Of a stretch of DNA of 64,000 nucleotides, positions 45,267 through 53,457 are shown one piece after another. Positions within the stretch are counted from its first letter, which is position 1; each line of letters starts with the position of its first letter. The translations under genes were made by a program, and so were the position numbers. Source of the stretch: Bacteroidaceae bacterium. GTDB taxonomy: Bacteria; Bacteroidota; Bacteroidia; Bacteroidales; Bacteroidaceae. Location: contig JAFUFK010000013.1 of the NCBI GenBank assembly GCA_017469925.1, positions 248,001-312,000 on the forward strand, read 5' to 3'. The notes beneath the pieces are model-generated. The model was not told where the DNA came from. It saw only the letters and a program-made list of their open reading frames with translations, and searched no databases.

Positions 45267-45670
45267 ATGCAGCCCATCTTTGGGGATTAAAAACCGACGG
45301 AATTTGATTGGAGGCGCTTTCTTGCATACGCTTTTGTCAACAATTTTCCGGCCTTTCGACTGGGAGCCCGGAACCTACCGCCGAAGGTTATGTTAACTTG
45401 CCGCCGCAGATAATGTTAACTTATCGCCACAAGTTAACATAACGTATGGGCGTAGGTTAATATAACTTCCGCCGGCCCCTTCTGGAATGCGTCGAAAAAC
45501 CTCCGATTCTTGCTGACAGACAAGAGGTTACGATTTCCTCGGAGATTGCGCCTCGCAGGGCGACACCCCGAGTGCCTTACTCCTCACCCGCCGGACAGGT
45601 GTAAAGATTTTTTCCTTTCCCCGCTCAGCCCGCATGGCAACTCCGACCCGCGGCCTCAGACAGGCAACAC
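45267..45670. other. 404-bp segment between the 55-bp inverted repeats
   Basis: No gene is supported. It contains the 23-bp array at 45387-45478 and an inverted copy of the AAAAAATCYTTACA box at 45600-45613. Both promoters face outward from this segment. Confidence 0.6.
45387..45478. repeat. Four tandem 23-bp repeats (GTTATGTTAAC family)
   Basis: Units at 45387, 45410, 45433 and 45456, exactly phased, with ATGTTAAC, ATGTTAAC, GTTAACAT and GTTAATAT cores. Same period and copy number as the array at 13451-13542 but with diverged bases. Confidence 0.8.
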
Positions 45671-45725
45671 CTCGAAAATGCGCCAAAAGATTTGGCATTT
45701 TGCTCGGTTTGCACTATCTTTGTAC
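45671..45725 (+). repeat. Right arm of the perfect 55-bp inverted repeat, carrying the DUF5063 promoter
   Basis: Plus strand: -33 TTTG (45691-45694), 20-bp spacer, -7 TATCTTTG (45715-45722), 30 bp before the DUF5063 start. Identical base for base to the reverse complement of 45212-45266. Confidence 0.9.
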
Positions 45726-45752
45726 CCTCATATAACACAGAATACGACAAAC

Positions 45753-46304
45753 ATGAGCGCAAGCAATCATACACCGAAGACCATCTACGGGCGCGATGTC
45801 TTGGAGTTCGTCACCGTCGGCATAGAGTATTGCGCCTTCCTCGAGAAGTCGCAAGGCCGTGCGCGAGAAGACTTCCTCGACACGATGCTCAAGTTACTGC
45901 CCCTGCTCTACGTCAAGGCACAACTGTTGCCCAGGGTGGAGAGCAACGGCGACTTCCTACCACAGGGGAAGGTCACCGAGGACGACTACAACTACATCCG
46001 CCGCATCGCCTACGACCTCTTGGACGACGCCGACCAGTACCTCGACGTGTCGTACGAAAACGACATGGAGACCGATGAGACGCAGTGGAAGTCCGTCTCG
46101 GAGCACCTGGCCGACATCTATCAGCCCGTGCGCAACTTCCTTGCCGTCTATCAGGATGGGGTAGAGGACTGCATGGCCGATGCCTTGTGGGCCCTGCGCG
46201 ACCAATTCGAACTCTACTGGGGCGAGGCTTTGGTGGATGCACTGAAGCGCCTGCACCGGATACGTTATTCCGCTCCCGCAAACGATGCCGACTACGATGA
46301 CTAA
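45753..46304 (+). CDS. DUF5063 family protein
   Basis: 183 residues from the ATG at 45753; the longer frame to 45510 crosses the promoter. All-helical and acidic. Family features are EFVTVGIEYCAFLE, LDTMLKLLPLLYVKAQLLP and DVSENLADIYQPVRNFL-type segments (here SVSEHLADIYQPVRNFL). Cytosolic, function unknown. It overlaps the exonuclease gene by 8 bp, and this DUF5063-exonuclease pair heads a plus-strand operon, suggesting the two act together on nucleic acid. Confidence 0.85.
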   Translation: MSASNHTPKTIYGRDVLEFVTVGIEYCAFLEKSQGRAREDFLDTMLKLLPLLYVKAQLLPRVESNGDFLPQGKVTEDDYNYIRRIAYDLLDDADQYLDVSYENDMETDETQWKSVSEHLADIYQPVRNFLAVYQDGVEDCMADALWALRDQFELYWGEALVDALKRLHRIRYSAPANDADYDD

Positions 46305-46926
46305 ACACTTGTGGGACCGGTACGAGAAAGCGTGGCTGGCCGACCTGCCACGAGCAATCTTTGAAGGGAGAATTATCGTCATAGAGACCGTGCCTGAGGC
46401 ACAGAAGGCAGTCCGCTATCTCTTGGCGCAGCCCCTGTTGGGCTTCGACACGGAGACGCGCCCCACCTTCCGCCCGGGGCCAATGAACGAGGTGGCCCTT
46501 TTGCAGGTGGCCACACGGGACACGTGCTTCCTCTTCCGCCTCAACCGCATTGGTGCGCCCGAGCCTGTCGTAAACCTTCTGAGCGACAACCGGGTAAGGA
46601 AGGTGGCCCTCTCGTGGCGCGACGACACTCACCAACTCCAACGTCGCGCCAGTTTCGAGATGGGCGAGTTCATCGACCTGCAAGATTATGTCCGCGCGTT
46701 CGGCATCGAAGACGCAAGCCTGCAGAAGCTCTTTGCCAACGTGTTCGGACGGAAGATATCGAAGTCGCAACGACTCTCGAACTGGGAAGCCGACGTTCTC
46801 TCGGAAGCGCAGAAGCTCTATGCCGCCACCGATGCCTGGGCCTGCCTCCGGCTCTATGAGGAACTGGAACGACTGAAACAAACCCATGACTGGGAACTAA
46901 AGAAACATGAAGAAACTATATCTTAA
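46297..46926 (+). CDS. 3'-5' exonuclease (RNase D-like, DEDDy)
   Basis: 209 residues from the ATG at 46297 (MTKHLWDRYEKAW); an in-frame ATG at 46285 adds four residues. DEDD motifs: ExoI LLGFDTETRP, ExoII around VALSWRDDTHQL/FIDLQDYV, ExoIII YAATDAWACLRLYEEL (Y-type). Only the catalytic domain is present; the HRDC domains of full RNase D (about 375 residues) are absent. Degrades RNA or DNA from the 3' end. Overlaps the next gene by 20 bp. Confidence 0.9.
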   Translation: MTKHLWDRYEKAWLADLPRAIFEGRIIVIETVPEAQKAVRYLLAQPLLGFDTETRPTFRPGPMNEVALLQVATRDTCFLFRLNRIGAPEPVVNLLSDNRVRKVALSWRDDTHQLQRRASFEMGEFIDLQDYVRAFGIEDASLQKLFANVFGRKISKSQRLSNWEADVLSEAQKLYAATDAWACLRLYEELERLKQTHDWELKKHEETIS

Positions 46927-48088
46927 CAGAGGAAAGGACGAGAGCCTGCGCCGATTCCACCCCTGGGTCTTCTCTGGGGCAGTCGGCCACATCGAAGGCC
47001 ATCCGCAGGAGGGCGAATTGGTCAGGGTGCTTACCGCAGAGGGCGAATTCATCGCCGTCGGCCATTGGCAGATTGGCAGCATTGCCGTCAGGGTGCTTTC
47101 GTTCGAAGACGAGCCCATCGACCACGACTTCTGGGTGCGCCGCCTTCGTGTGGCCTATGAGGTGCGCAAGGCCATTGGCGTAGCCGATTGCGAGGATAAC
47201 GATACCTACCGCCTCGTTCATGGCGAGGGCGACAACCTGCCCGGGCTGGTCATCGACATGTACGGACAGACGGCCGTAATGCAAGCCCATAGCGTGGGAA
47301 TGCACGTCAGTCGCATGGAGATAGCCGAAGCCCTGAAGGAGGTGATGGGCGAGCGTCTGGCGAACATCTATTACAAGAGCGAGACCACACTTCCCTTCAA
47401 GGCCGAACTGGGACAAGAGAACGGCTTCATCCTTGGCCAGACGCCCGACAACGTGGCCAAGGAGAACGGACTCCGATTCCGCATCGACTGGCTCAAAGGG
47501 CAAAAGACGGGATTCTTTGTAGATCAGCGAGATAACCGCTCGCTGGTGGAGCAATACTCTAAGGGCCGCCGAGTGCTGAATATGTTCTGCTACACGGGCG
47601 GTTTCAGCGTCTATGCCATGAGGGGCGGGGCAGACCTGGTTCACTCCGTCGATAGTAGTCAGAAAGCTGTTGACCTGGTGAACGACAACGTGGAACTGAA
47701 CTTCCCGGGCGACCTGCGTCACAAGGCTTTCGCCGAGGATGCGTTCAAGTTCCTCGACCAGATGGAGCAAGATGCCTACGACCTCATCATACTCGACCCG
47801 CCCGCCTTTGCCAAGCATCGCGATGCCGTTCGCCACGCCATCAAGGGTTATACGAAACTCAATGCCAAGGCCTTCGATAAGATTCGGCCCGGTGGCATCC
47901 TGTTCACCTTCAGTTGCTCGCAAGCCATCTCGAAGGAGCAGTTCCGCATGGCCGTCTTTACGGCGGCAACCCTTGCCGGCCGCAAGGTGCGCATTCTGCA
48001 CCAACTGCATCAGCCTGCCGACCATCCCGTCAACATCTATCATCCTGAGGGCGAGTACCTTAAGGGACTGGTACTCTTCGTCGAATGA
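46907..48088 (+). CDS. RlmI-like class I SAM-dependent rRNA (cytosine-C5) methyltransferase
   Basis: 393 residues. N-terminal PUA domain (LNRGKDESLRRFHPWVFSGAV), a central EEHEE-like domain, and a Rossmann methyltransferase domain with SAM loop VLNMFCYTGGFSVYAM, DPPAFAKHRDA (motif IV) and the catalytic Cys in TFSCSQAIS. Resembles RlmI, which makes m5C1962 in 23S rRNA; the exact target is inferred. Confidence 0.9.
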   Translation: MKKLYLNRGKDESLRRFHPWVFSGAVGHIEGHPQEGELVRVLTAEGEFIAVGHWQIGSIAVRVLSFEDEPIDHDFWVRRLRVAYEVRKAIGVADCEDNDTYRLVHGEGDNLPGLVIDMYGQTAVMQAHSVGMHVSRMEIAEALKEVMGERLANIYYKSETTLPFKAELGQENGFILGQTPDNVAKENGLRFRIDWLKGQKTGFFVDQRDNRSLVEQYSKGRRVLNMFCYTGGFSVYAMRGGADLVHSVDSSQKAVDLVNDNVELNFPGDLRHKAFAEDAFKFLDQMEQDAYDLIILDPPAFAKHRDAVRHAIKGYTKLNAKAFDKIRPGGILFTFSCSQAISKEQFRMAVFTAATLAGRKVRILHQLHQPADHPVNIYHPEGEYLKGLVLFVE

Positions 48089-48136
48089 CGACATTAACCA
48101 TTAACCGTTAACCATTAAACATTAAACCATAGTACT

Positions 48137-49396
48137 ATGAACATCAAAATTCGTCTTACTATTCTCAACTTCCTGGAGTTTGCCGTTTGGGGCGCTTACC
48201 TCATCTCCATGGGACTCTATCTCGGAAGCGAAGGTTTAGGTTCCAACATCGGTTGGTTCTATTCCGTCCAGGGCTTCGTATCCCTGTGTATGCCCGCCCT
48301 AATGGGTATCGTGGCCGACAAGTGGATTCAGGCTCAGCGCCTCCTCGGCCTCTGCCATGCGCTGGCAGGTGCCTTCATGATTGCCGCCTGCTTCTATGGC
48401 ATCTCTGCTGCGGGCCACATAAGTTTTGGCGTGCTCTTCACGCTCTACACCCTGAGCGTGGCCTTCTTCATGCCCACCATTGCCTTGACCAACTCCGTGG
48501 CCTACAATGCCCTGGAGAAGGAGGGACTGGACACGGTGAAGGCCTTCCCGCCTATCCGTGTCTTCGGCACCGTGGGCTTCATCTGCTCGATGTGGGCCGT
48601 TGACCTCCTGGGCTTTAAGTCCACCCCTTATCAGTTTGCCGTTTCGGGTGGTTTGAGCCTACTCTTGGCCTGCTACTCCCTGACGATGCCGGCTTGCCCC
48701 ACGAACCAGAGTGGCGAGAAGAAGTCGCTCGTAGAGGCCCTGGGCCTGCGCGCCTTCACGCTGTTCAAGGACTATCGCATGGCCGTCTTCTTCATCTTCT
48801 CCATGCTCCTGGGCTCTTGCCTGCAAATAACCAACGGCTATGCTACCAGCTATCTGGAGGCCTGGGGCGCCCTGTATCCCGAATCCTTCATGGTGCAGCA
48901 CAGCGTTATCGTGACCTCGCTGTCGCAGGTGAGCGAGACGCTATGCATACTGCTGATTCCCTTCTGCCTGAGTCGTTTTGGCATTAAGAAGGTGATGCTG
49001 ATTTCTATGTTTGCCTGGGTGTTCCGCTTCGGCTTCTTTGCCATTGGCAATCCCGGCACGGGCTTCGTCTTCATCCTGCTTTCGATGATAGTCTATGGCG
49101 TAGCCTTCGACTTCTTCAACATCAGCGGTTCGCTCTTCGTGGATAAGGAGACCGACCTCGGCATCCGCAACTCTGCCCAGGGACTGTTCATGATGATGAC
49201 CAACGGCTTCGGAGCCACCGTAGGTATGCTCACGGCACAAGTGGTTGTGAACCACTATGTCTTCGACCTGCCGCAAGGAAGCGACGTGCTGCCCGGTTGG
49301 CAGACCTGTTGGTACATCTTTGCCGGCTACGCCCTGGTTGTGGCTGTGCTGTTTGCCATCTTGTTCCGCTATAAGCACCAGCCGGAGGAAAATTAA
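48137..49396 (+). CDS. Nucleoside:H+ symporter (NupG family, MFS)
   Basis: 419 residues, about 12 membrane helices. The N-terminus RLTILNFLEFAVWGAYLISMG and the motif SLCMPALMGIVADKWIQAQR match the nucleoside permease family; the PPIRVFGTVGFICSMW segment is also typical. Imports nucleosides with protons at the inner membrane. The 48-bp leader holds a string of ATTAACCATTAACCG-like short repeats. Confidence 0.9.
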   Translation: MNIKIRLTILNFLEFAVWGAYLISMGLYLGSEGLGSNIGWFYSVQGFVSLCMPALMGIVADKWIQAQRLLGLCHALAGAFMIAACFYGISAAGHISFGVLFTLYTLSVAFFMPTIALTNSVAYNALEKEGLDTVKAFPPIRVFGTVGFICSMWAVDLLGFKSTPYQFAVSGGLSLLLACYSLTMPACPTNQSGEKKSLVEALGLRAFTLFKDYRMAVFFIFSMLLGSCLQITNGYATSYLEAWGALYPESFMVQHSVIVTSLSQVSETLCILLIPFCLSRFGIKKVMLISMFAWVFRFGFFAIGNPGTGFVFILLSMIVYGVAFDFFNISGSLFVDKETDLGIRNSAQGLFMMMTNGFGATVGMLTAQVVVNHYVFDLPQGSDVLPGWQTCWYIFAGYALVVAVLFAILFRYKHQPEEN

Positions 49397-49426
49397 GAAT
49401 TAAGAAAGAAGAGTTAAGGATTATAA

Positions 49427-50137
49427 ATGAAGGAAGAACGCTTCTTCTACCAACCAGACATCGGTTCGGGGGAACTCTCTCGCGACGAGGCCAGTCATGC
49501 CGTGCGTGTACTGCGGCTGAAGGAGGGCGACGAGTTGTGGCTGATGGATGGCAAAGGCCGGTTCCATCGGGCCGAGATTACGCTTGCCTCGAACCATCGC
49601 TGTGCCTATCGCATTGTGGAAACCCTGGAGCAGGAGCGTGCCTGGGAGGGCCGTCTGCATCTGGCCGTAGCCCCGACGAAACTTATCGACCGGATGGAGT
49701 GGTTGGCAGAGAAGGCCACAGAGATTGGGCTCGACGAACTTTCGTTTCTCGATTGTCAGTTCTCCGAGCGCCGTATCGTGAAGACCGAGCGCATAGAAAA
49801 GATTGTCGTGTCGGCCATGAAGCAGAGTCACAAGGCTTGGAAGCCTGTGGTCAGCAATGTAGAGCGTTTCAAGGACTTCATTACGCGCCAGCATCCTGGA
49901 GGCAAGTACATCTGCCATTGCTATGAGGGCGACAAGCCCTATCTGCTCGATGTGCTGAAGCCGGGCGCGGATGCCACCGTGCTGATAGGCCCCGAAGGCG
50001 ATTTCTCCATCGAGGAAGTGCGCATGGCCGAGGCCAATGGCTGGCAGGCCGTAAGTCTTGGTCGCAGTCGCCTCCGTACAGAGACGGCGGCACTCGTGGC
50101 CGTACATTTAATGCAAATCAAGAACCAAACAATATGA
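49427..50137 (+). CDS. rsmE: 16S rRNA m3U1498 methyltransferase
   Basis: 236 residues. An N-terminal PUA-like domain (FYQPDIGSGELSRDEASHAVRVLRLKEG) and a C-terminal SPOUT knot with LLIGPEGDFS-type motif (here VLIGPEGDFSIEE) and VSLGRSRLRTETAAL. Methylates U1498 of 16S rRNA. Overlaps the DUF4836 gene by 4 bp. Confidence 0.95.
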   Translation: MKEERFFYQPDIGSGELSRDEASHAVRVLRLKEGDELWLMDGKGRFHRAEITLASNHRCAYRIVETLEQERAWEGRLHLAVAPTKLIDRMEWLAEKATEIGLDELSFLDCQFSERRIVKTERIEKIVVSAMKQSHKAWKPVVSNVERFKDFITRQHPGGKYICHCYEGDKPYLLDVLKPGADATVLIGPEGDFSIEEVRMAEANGWQAVSLGRSRLRTETAALVAVHLMQIKNQTI

Positions 50138-51564
50138 AGAAGTATGGATTCATAGCAGCCATTGCGGCTGTTGCCATTGCCGGCGTGGTGGGCTGGAACC
50201 TGTTGCGTGGCCGCGACGACAGTATGGCCTCGTCCATTCCCGCCGATGCCACGATGGTGGGACGTGTCGATTTGAAGAAGTTCGTGCTCGACTATGGCCT
50301 CGACCTGGCCGACCTGAAGGAACTCTTCTTCTCGGCCAAAGACGGGGAGGAGACGGGCATCAAGTACCAGACGGCTGCCTATTTCTTCTCCTCACTGGGC
50401 AAGTTGGGCCTGATTGTCCCCTTGAGCGATGAGGACGACTACGAAGCCTTGCTCAAGCGCCAAGGTGTTGACATCGAGGAGCAAAGGGGCATGAAGTGGA
50501 GTGTGCTCAACGGCAACATGCTAATGGCCTTCGACGACGACCGCGCGATGATTATGGGACCTGCCGTAGGCAGTGACCAGGATGCCCTGCGCAACACCAT
50601 CTACACCTGCATGAAGCAAAAGTCGTCGGACAGCGGCAAGCAGAGTCGCATCTACAAACTGCTCGACGAGCGCGACGAGCCCATTGCCCTGAGCACCAAC
50701 TTCGACGCCCTGCCCGAGGAGTTCCGCCCAAAGCCGATGAAGTATCTGCCCAAGAACATCTCTCTGGGTGCCCTTGACCTTATGGCAGGCTTGTCGGCAC
50801 GAAAGGACAAGGTCTCACTCAACATAGGCCTGTCGTCCGCCGACGAGGGTACAAACCGCGTGCTGGACAAGTACAACCATGTGGTCGATAAGATACAAGG
50901 CTCGCTGGTGGAGACCACTCCCCCCAATGCCCTCTTCCATTTGGAGATGGGGCTCGACGGCGACGACCTCCTGGAAATCCTGCGTGAGAACAAGCTGTTG
51001 CGAACGGCGCTCCTTGCCGTCAACATGGTCATCGACCTCGATAAGATACTGAAGAGCATCGATGGCGACATCTCCCTGACCTGCCTCGACTTCAATGGGC
51101 ACGATGCGCCCGACCTCTTGTTCCAGGCCGACCTGGACAGCGACGACTTCATGAAGAACGTTGCGGACTGGAACGATGTGGGTACCCGGGCCATGGGCAT
51201 CAACTTCTATAGTCAGGACAAGCACAATGCCGTATGCACCATCTCAGGCACGCCCATCTACTTTGGTACGCGCAACAAGCGCCTTGCCATATCGAACCAG
51301 GAGTCGCTCGTAAAGGCCGAGGCCCACGCCGATGTGCTCCAGAAGTTTGCCTCCGACATGAAGGGCAACCGCATCTACGGTTTCCTCTCCATCGACAAGT
51401 TGCGTCCCATGCTCGGTCAGCTTTCGCCAGAGGCCGACGAGTACCTCGGACACCTCGACCGCCTTACCCTCAGTGTGCCTGATAGCCGGCAGATGCACGT
51501 CGATTTGGTACTCAGCGAGGGCACGGACCTGCTGAAATTGTTGAAAGAGATAACGGAGGAATAG
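50134..51564 (+). CDS. DUF4836 family envelope protein
   Basis: 476 residues. An N-terminal membrane helix (residues about 4-24, GFIAAIAAVAIAGVVGWNLL) with no lipobox Cys, so it is probably anchored in the inner membrane rather than lipidated. The body repeats long alpha-beta segments typical of DUF4836 (ASSIPADATMVGRVDLKKF, YFGTRNKRLAISNQESLV, IYGFLSIDKLRPML). Function unknown. Placed in a coupled operon directly before an ABC ATPase (1-bp gap) and an FtsX-like permease, so it may be the periplasmic partner of that transporter. Confidence 0.85.
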   Translation: MKKYGFIAAIAAVAIAGVVGWNLLRGRDDSMASSIPADATMVGRVDLKKFVLDYGLDLADLKELFFSAKDGEETGIKYQTAAYFFSSLGKLGLIVPLSDEDDYEALLKRQGVDIEEQRGMKWSVLNGNMLMAFDDDRAMIMGPAVGSDQDALRNTIYTCMKQKSSDSGKQSRIYKLLDERDEPIALSTNFDALPEEFRPKPMKYLPKNISLGALDLMAGLSARKDKVSLNIGLSSADEGTNRVLDKYNHVVDKIQGSLVETTPPNALFHLEMGLDGDDLLEILRENKLLRTALLAVNMVIDLDKILKSIDGDISLTCLDFNGHDAPDLLFQADLDSDDFMKNVADWNDVGTRAMGINFYSQDKHNAVCTISGTPIYFGTRNKRLAISNQESLVKAEAHADVLQKFASDMKGNRIYGFLSIDKLRPMLGQLSPEADEYLGHLDRLTLSVPDSRQMHVDLVLSEGTDLLKLLKEITEE

Positions 51565-51565
51565 C

Positions 51566-52210
51566 ATGAACACCATCCATCTCGACCACACCTTCCCCGA
51601 GGTCTTTGCCCGGCTCGACGACTTACAGAGCGAAGTATGGAAGCAGGACGTGACCTTCGAGAAGGGCAAGCTCTACCTTGTCGAAGCCAATAGCGGGACG
51701 GGCAAGTCATCGCTTTGCAGTTTCGTCTATGGCTATCGCGACGACTATCAGGGGACGATAGACTTCGACGGACACAACATCCGTCGCCTGAAGTCAGGCG
51801 ACTGGACACGCTTGCGCCAGCGCCACCTGAGCCTGATGTTCCAGGAGTTGCGCTTGTTTCCCGAACTGACTGCCCTCGAGAACGTGCAGATAAAGAACCG
51901 GCTGACGGGCTTCAAGACAAAGAAGCAAATCCTTGCCTGGTTCGATGAACTGGGAATCCCCGACAAGGTAGATGCACCCCTGGCCCTGATGAGCTTTGGC
52001 CAACAGCAGCGTGTGACGATGATGCGAGCCTTGGCCCAGCCCTTCGACTTCCTGCTGGTGGATGAGCCCATCAGCCACCTCGACGACCTCAATTCGCGCT
52101 CGATGGCCGACATCATGATAGAGGAGGCCACCCGCCAGGGCGCGGGCGTCGTCGTGACCAGCATCGGCAAGCACATGGAACTAAAGTACGACAAGACCCT
52201 TCGCCTATGA
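51566..52210 (+). CDS. ABC transporter ATP-binding protein (LolD/MacB-like)
   Basis: 214 residues. Walker A ANSGTGKSSL (41-50), Q-loop LMFQELRLFPELTALENV, signature MSFGQQQRV, Walker B FLLVDEPISHLDD. The signature SFGQQQ differs from the usual LSGGQ. The N-terminus LDHTFPEVFARLDDLQSEVW is longer than in LolD. Coupled by a 4-bp overlap to the permease gene, so they form one transporter. Confidence 0.9.
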   Translation: MNTIHLDHTFPEVFARLDDLQSEVWKQDVTFEKGKLYLVEANSGTGKSSLCSFVYGYRDDYQGTIDFDGHNIRRLKSGDWTRLRQRHLSLMFQELRLFPELTALENVQIKNRLTGFKTKKQILAWFDELGIPDKVDAPLALMSFGQQQRVTMMRALAQPFDFLLVDEPISHLDDLNSRSMADIMIEEATRQGAGVVVTSIGKHMELKYDKTLRL

Positions 52211-53379
52211 GACTCGTTTGGAAACTTCTCCGTCAGCACATCAGCGCCCCCCAGTTGGCCGGTTTCTTCCTGGCCAACCTCCTGGGAATGCTCATCGTAC
52301 TGCTCGCCTTGCAGTTCTATAAGGATGTGCGCCCCGTCTTCTCCCAGGAGGACGGCTTCATCAATAGCGACTATCTCATCGTCTCGAAGCGCGTCTCGAT
52401 GATGGGCGGCACGTCGGCCTTCACGCCTCGCGAGCTCGACGACCTCGGCCGCCAGTCTTTCACCAAGAGCCTGGCGGGCTTCACGGCCAGCCAATATAAG
52501 GTCGCCTGCTCCATGGGCATCGAGGGCGTGGCCAACTTCGGCACGCAGATGTACTTCGAGTCCGTGCCCGACCGCTTTGTCGATGCCGCAAAGGACCAGT
52601 GGCACTTCCGCAAGGGCGACGAGGTGGTGCCCATCGTCCTGCCTCGCAGCTATCTGGCCATCTACAACTTCGGATTCGCCCAGAGCCGGAGCCTGCCGAA
52701 GCTGTCGGAAGGCGTGGTCTCGATGATTGACATGATGGTGGTCATGCGCGGCGCCGGCAAGGAGGCCCGAATGAAGGGCAGGGTAGTGGGCTTCACCAAC
52801 CGACTCAACACGATACTCGTGCCCGAGGACTTCATCCGCTGGAGCAATCAGGAGTTTGCCCCCGACGCCGACGCCTCCCCCACGCGCCTCATCCTGGAGG
52901 TGAACAACCCGACCGACGATGCCATCGCGCGGTACATGCAGCAGCACGGCTACGACATCGACGAGGACAAGTTGCAAGCCGGCAAGACCACCTATTTCCT
53001 GAAGGTGGTCAGCGGCGTCATCATGGGAGTGGGACTGCTCATCACCGTGCTCTCGTTCTTCATCCTGATGCTGAGCATCTACCTGCTTGTGCAGAAGAAT
53101 ACCCTCAAACTGCAAAACCTGCGCCTCATCGGCTACAGCCCCGCCCGCATAAGCCTGCCTTACCAGTTGCTGACGGTCGCGATGAATGCCCTCGTGCTCC
53201 TGCTCGCCCTGGCCATCCTGCGCTGGCTCCGAGGCTATTACATGGAGATGATTTGGGCCATGTTCCCCACCGTCAAGGACACGCCCATGTGGCCCGCCTA
53301 TGTCCTCGGTCTGGTGCTCTTCGTCGTGGTAAGTCTGCTGAATATTCTGGCCATTCGGCGTAAAATCTCCCGCGTTTAG
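52207..53379 (+). CDS. FtsX/LolC-like ABC permease
   Basis: 390 residues in the MacB/LolCE layout. One helix near the N-terminus (residues about 18-38), a large periplasmic domain (about 40-265), then three helices (about 265-298, 318-340, 360-382) ending RRKISRV. This type uses ATP to push or extract lipoproteins and other substrates at the membrane surface rather than to move them through a pore. Partner ATPase is the preceding gene. Cargo unknown; the neighbouring LptD-like and distant LolA genes suggest outer-membrane biogenesis. Confidence 0.87.
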   Translation: MRLVWKLLRQHISAPQLAGFFLANLLGMLIVLLALQFYKDVRPVFSQEDGFINSDYLIVSKRVSMMGGTSAFTPRELDDLGRQSFTKSLAGFTASQYKVACSMGIEGVANFGTQMYFESVPDRFVDAAKDQWHFRKGDEVVPIVLPRSYLAIYNFGFAQSRSLPKLSEGVVSMIDMMVVMRGAGKEARMKGRVVGFTNRLNTILVPEDFIRWSNQEFAPDADASPTRLILEVNNPTDDAIARYMQQHGYDIDEDKLQAGKTTYFLKVVSGVIMGVGLLITVLSFFILMLSIYLLVQKNTLKLQNLRLIGYSPARISLPYQLLTVAMNALVLLLALAILRWLRGYYMEMIWAMFPTVKDTPMWPAYVLGLVLFVVVSLLNILAIRRKISRV

Positions 53380-53423
53380 GGTTATTTTACATTTCTTTTA
53401 CCGAAAAATCCGTCAAAAAGCAT

Positions 53424-53431
53424 TACCTTTG
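53424..53431 (+). promoter_or_regulatory. -7 promoter box of the lptD-like gene
   Basis: TACCTTTG, an exact match, 26 bp before the TTG start. The -33 element is not exact. Confidence 0.5.
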
Positions 53432-53457
53432 CACGGAATTTTGGACTTGTCAGCGCT

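Noticed and set aside
45212-45725. Possible insertion sequence or MITE bounded by the 55-bp inverted repeat
   Set aside because: No transposase frame, no flanking target duplication (flanking bases differ), and each arm is a functional-looking promoter for the adjacent gene.
45510-45752. N-terminal extension of the DUF5063 gene
   Set aside because: The extension spans the promoter repeat and would be upstream of the transcription start.
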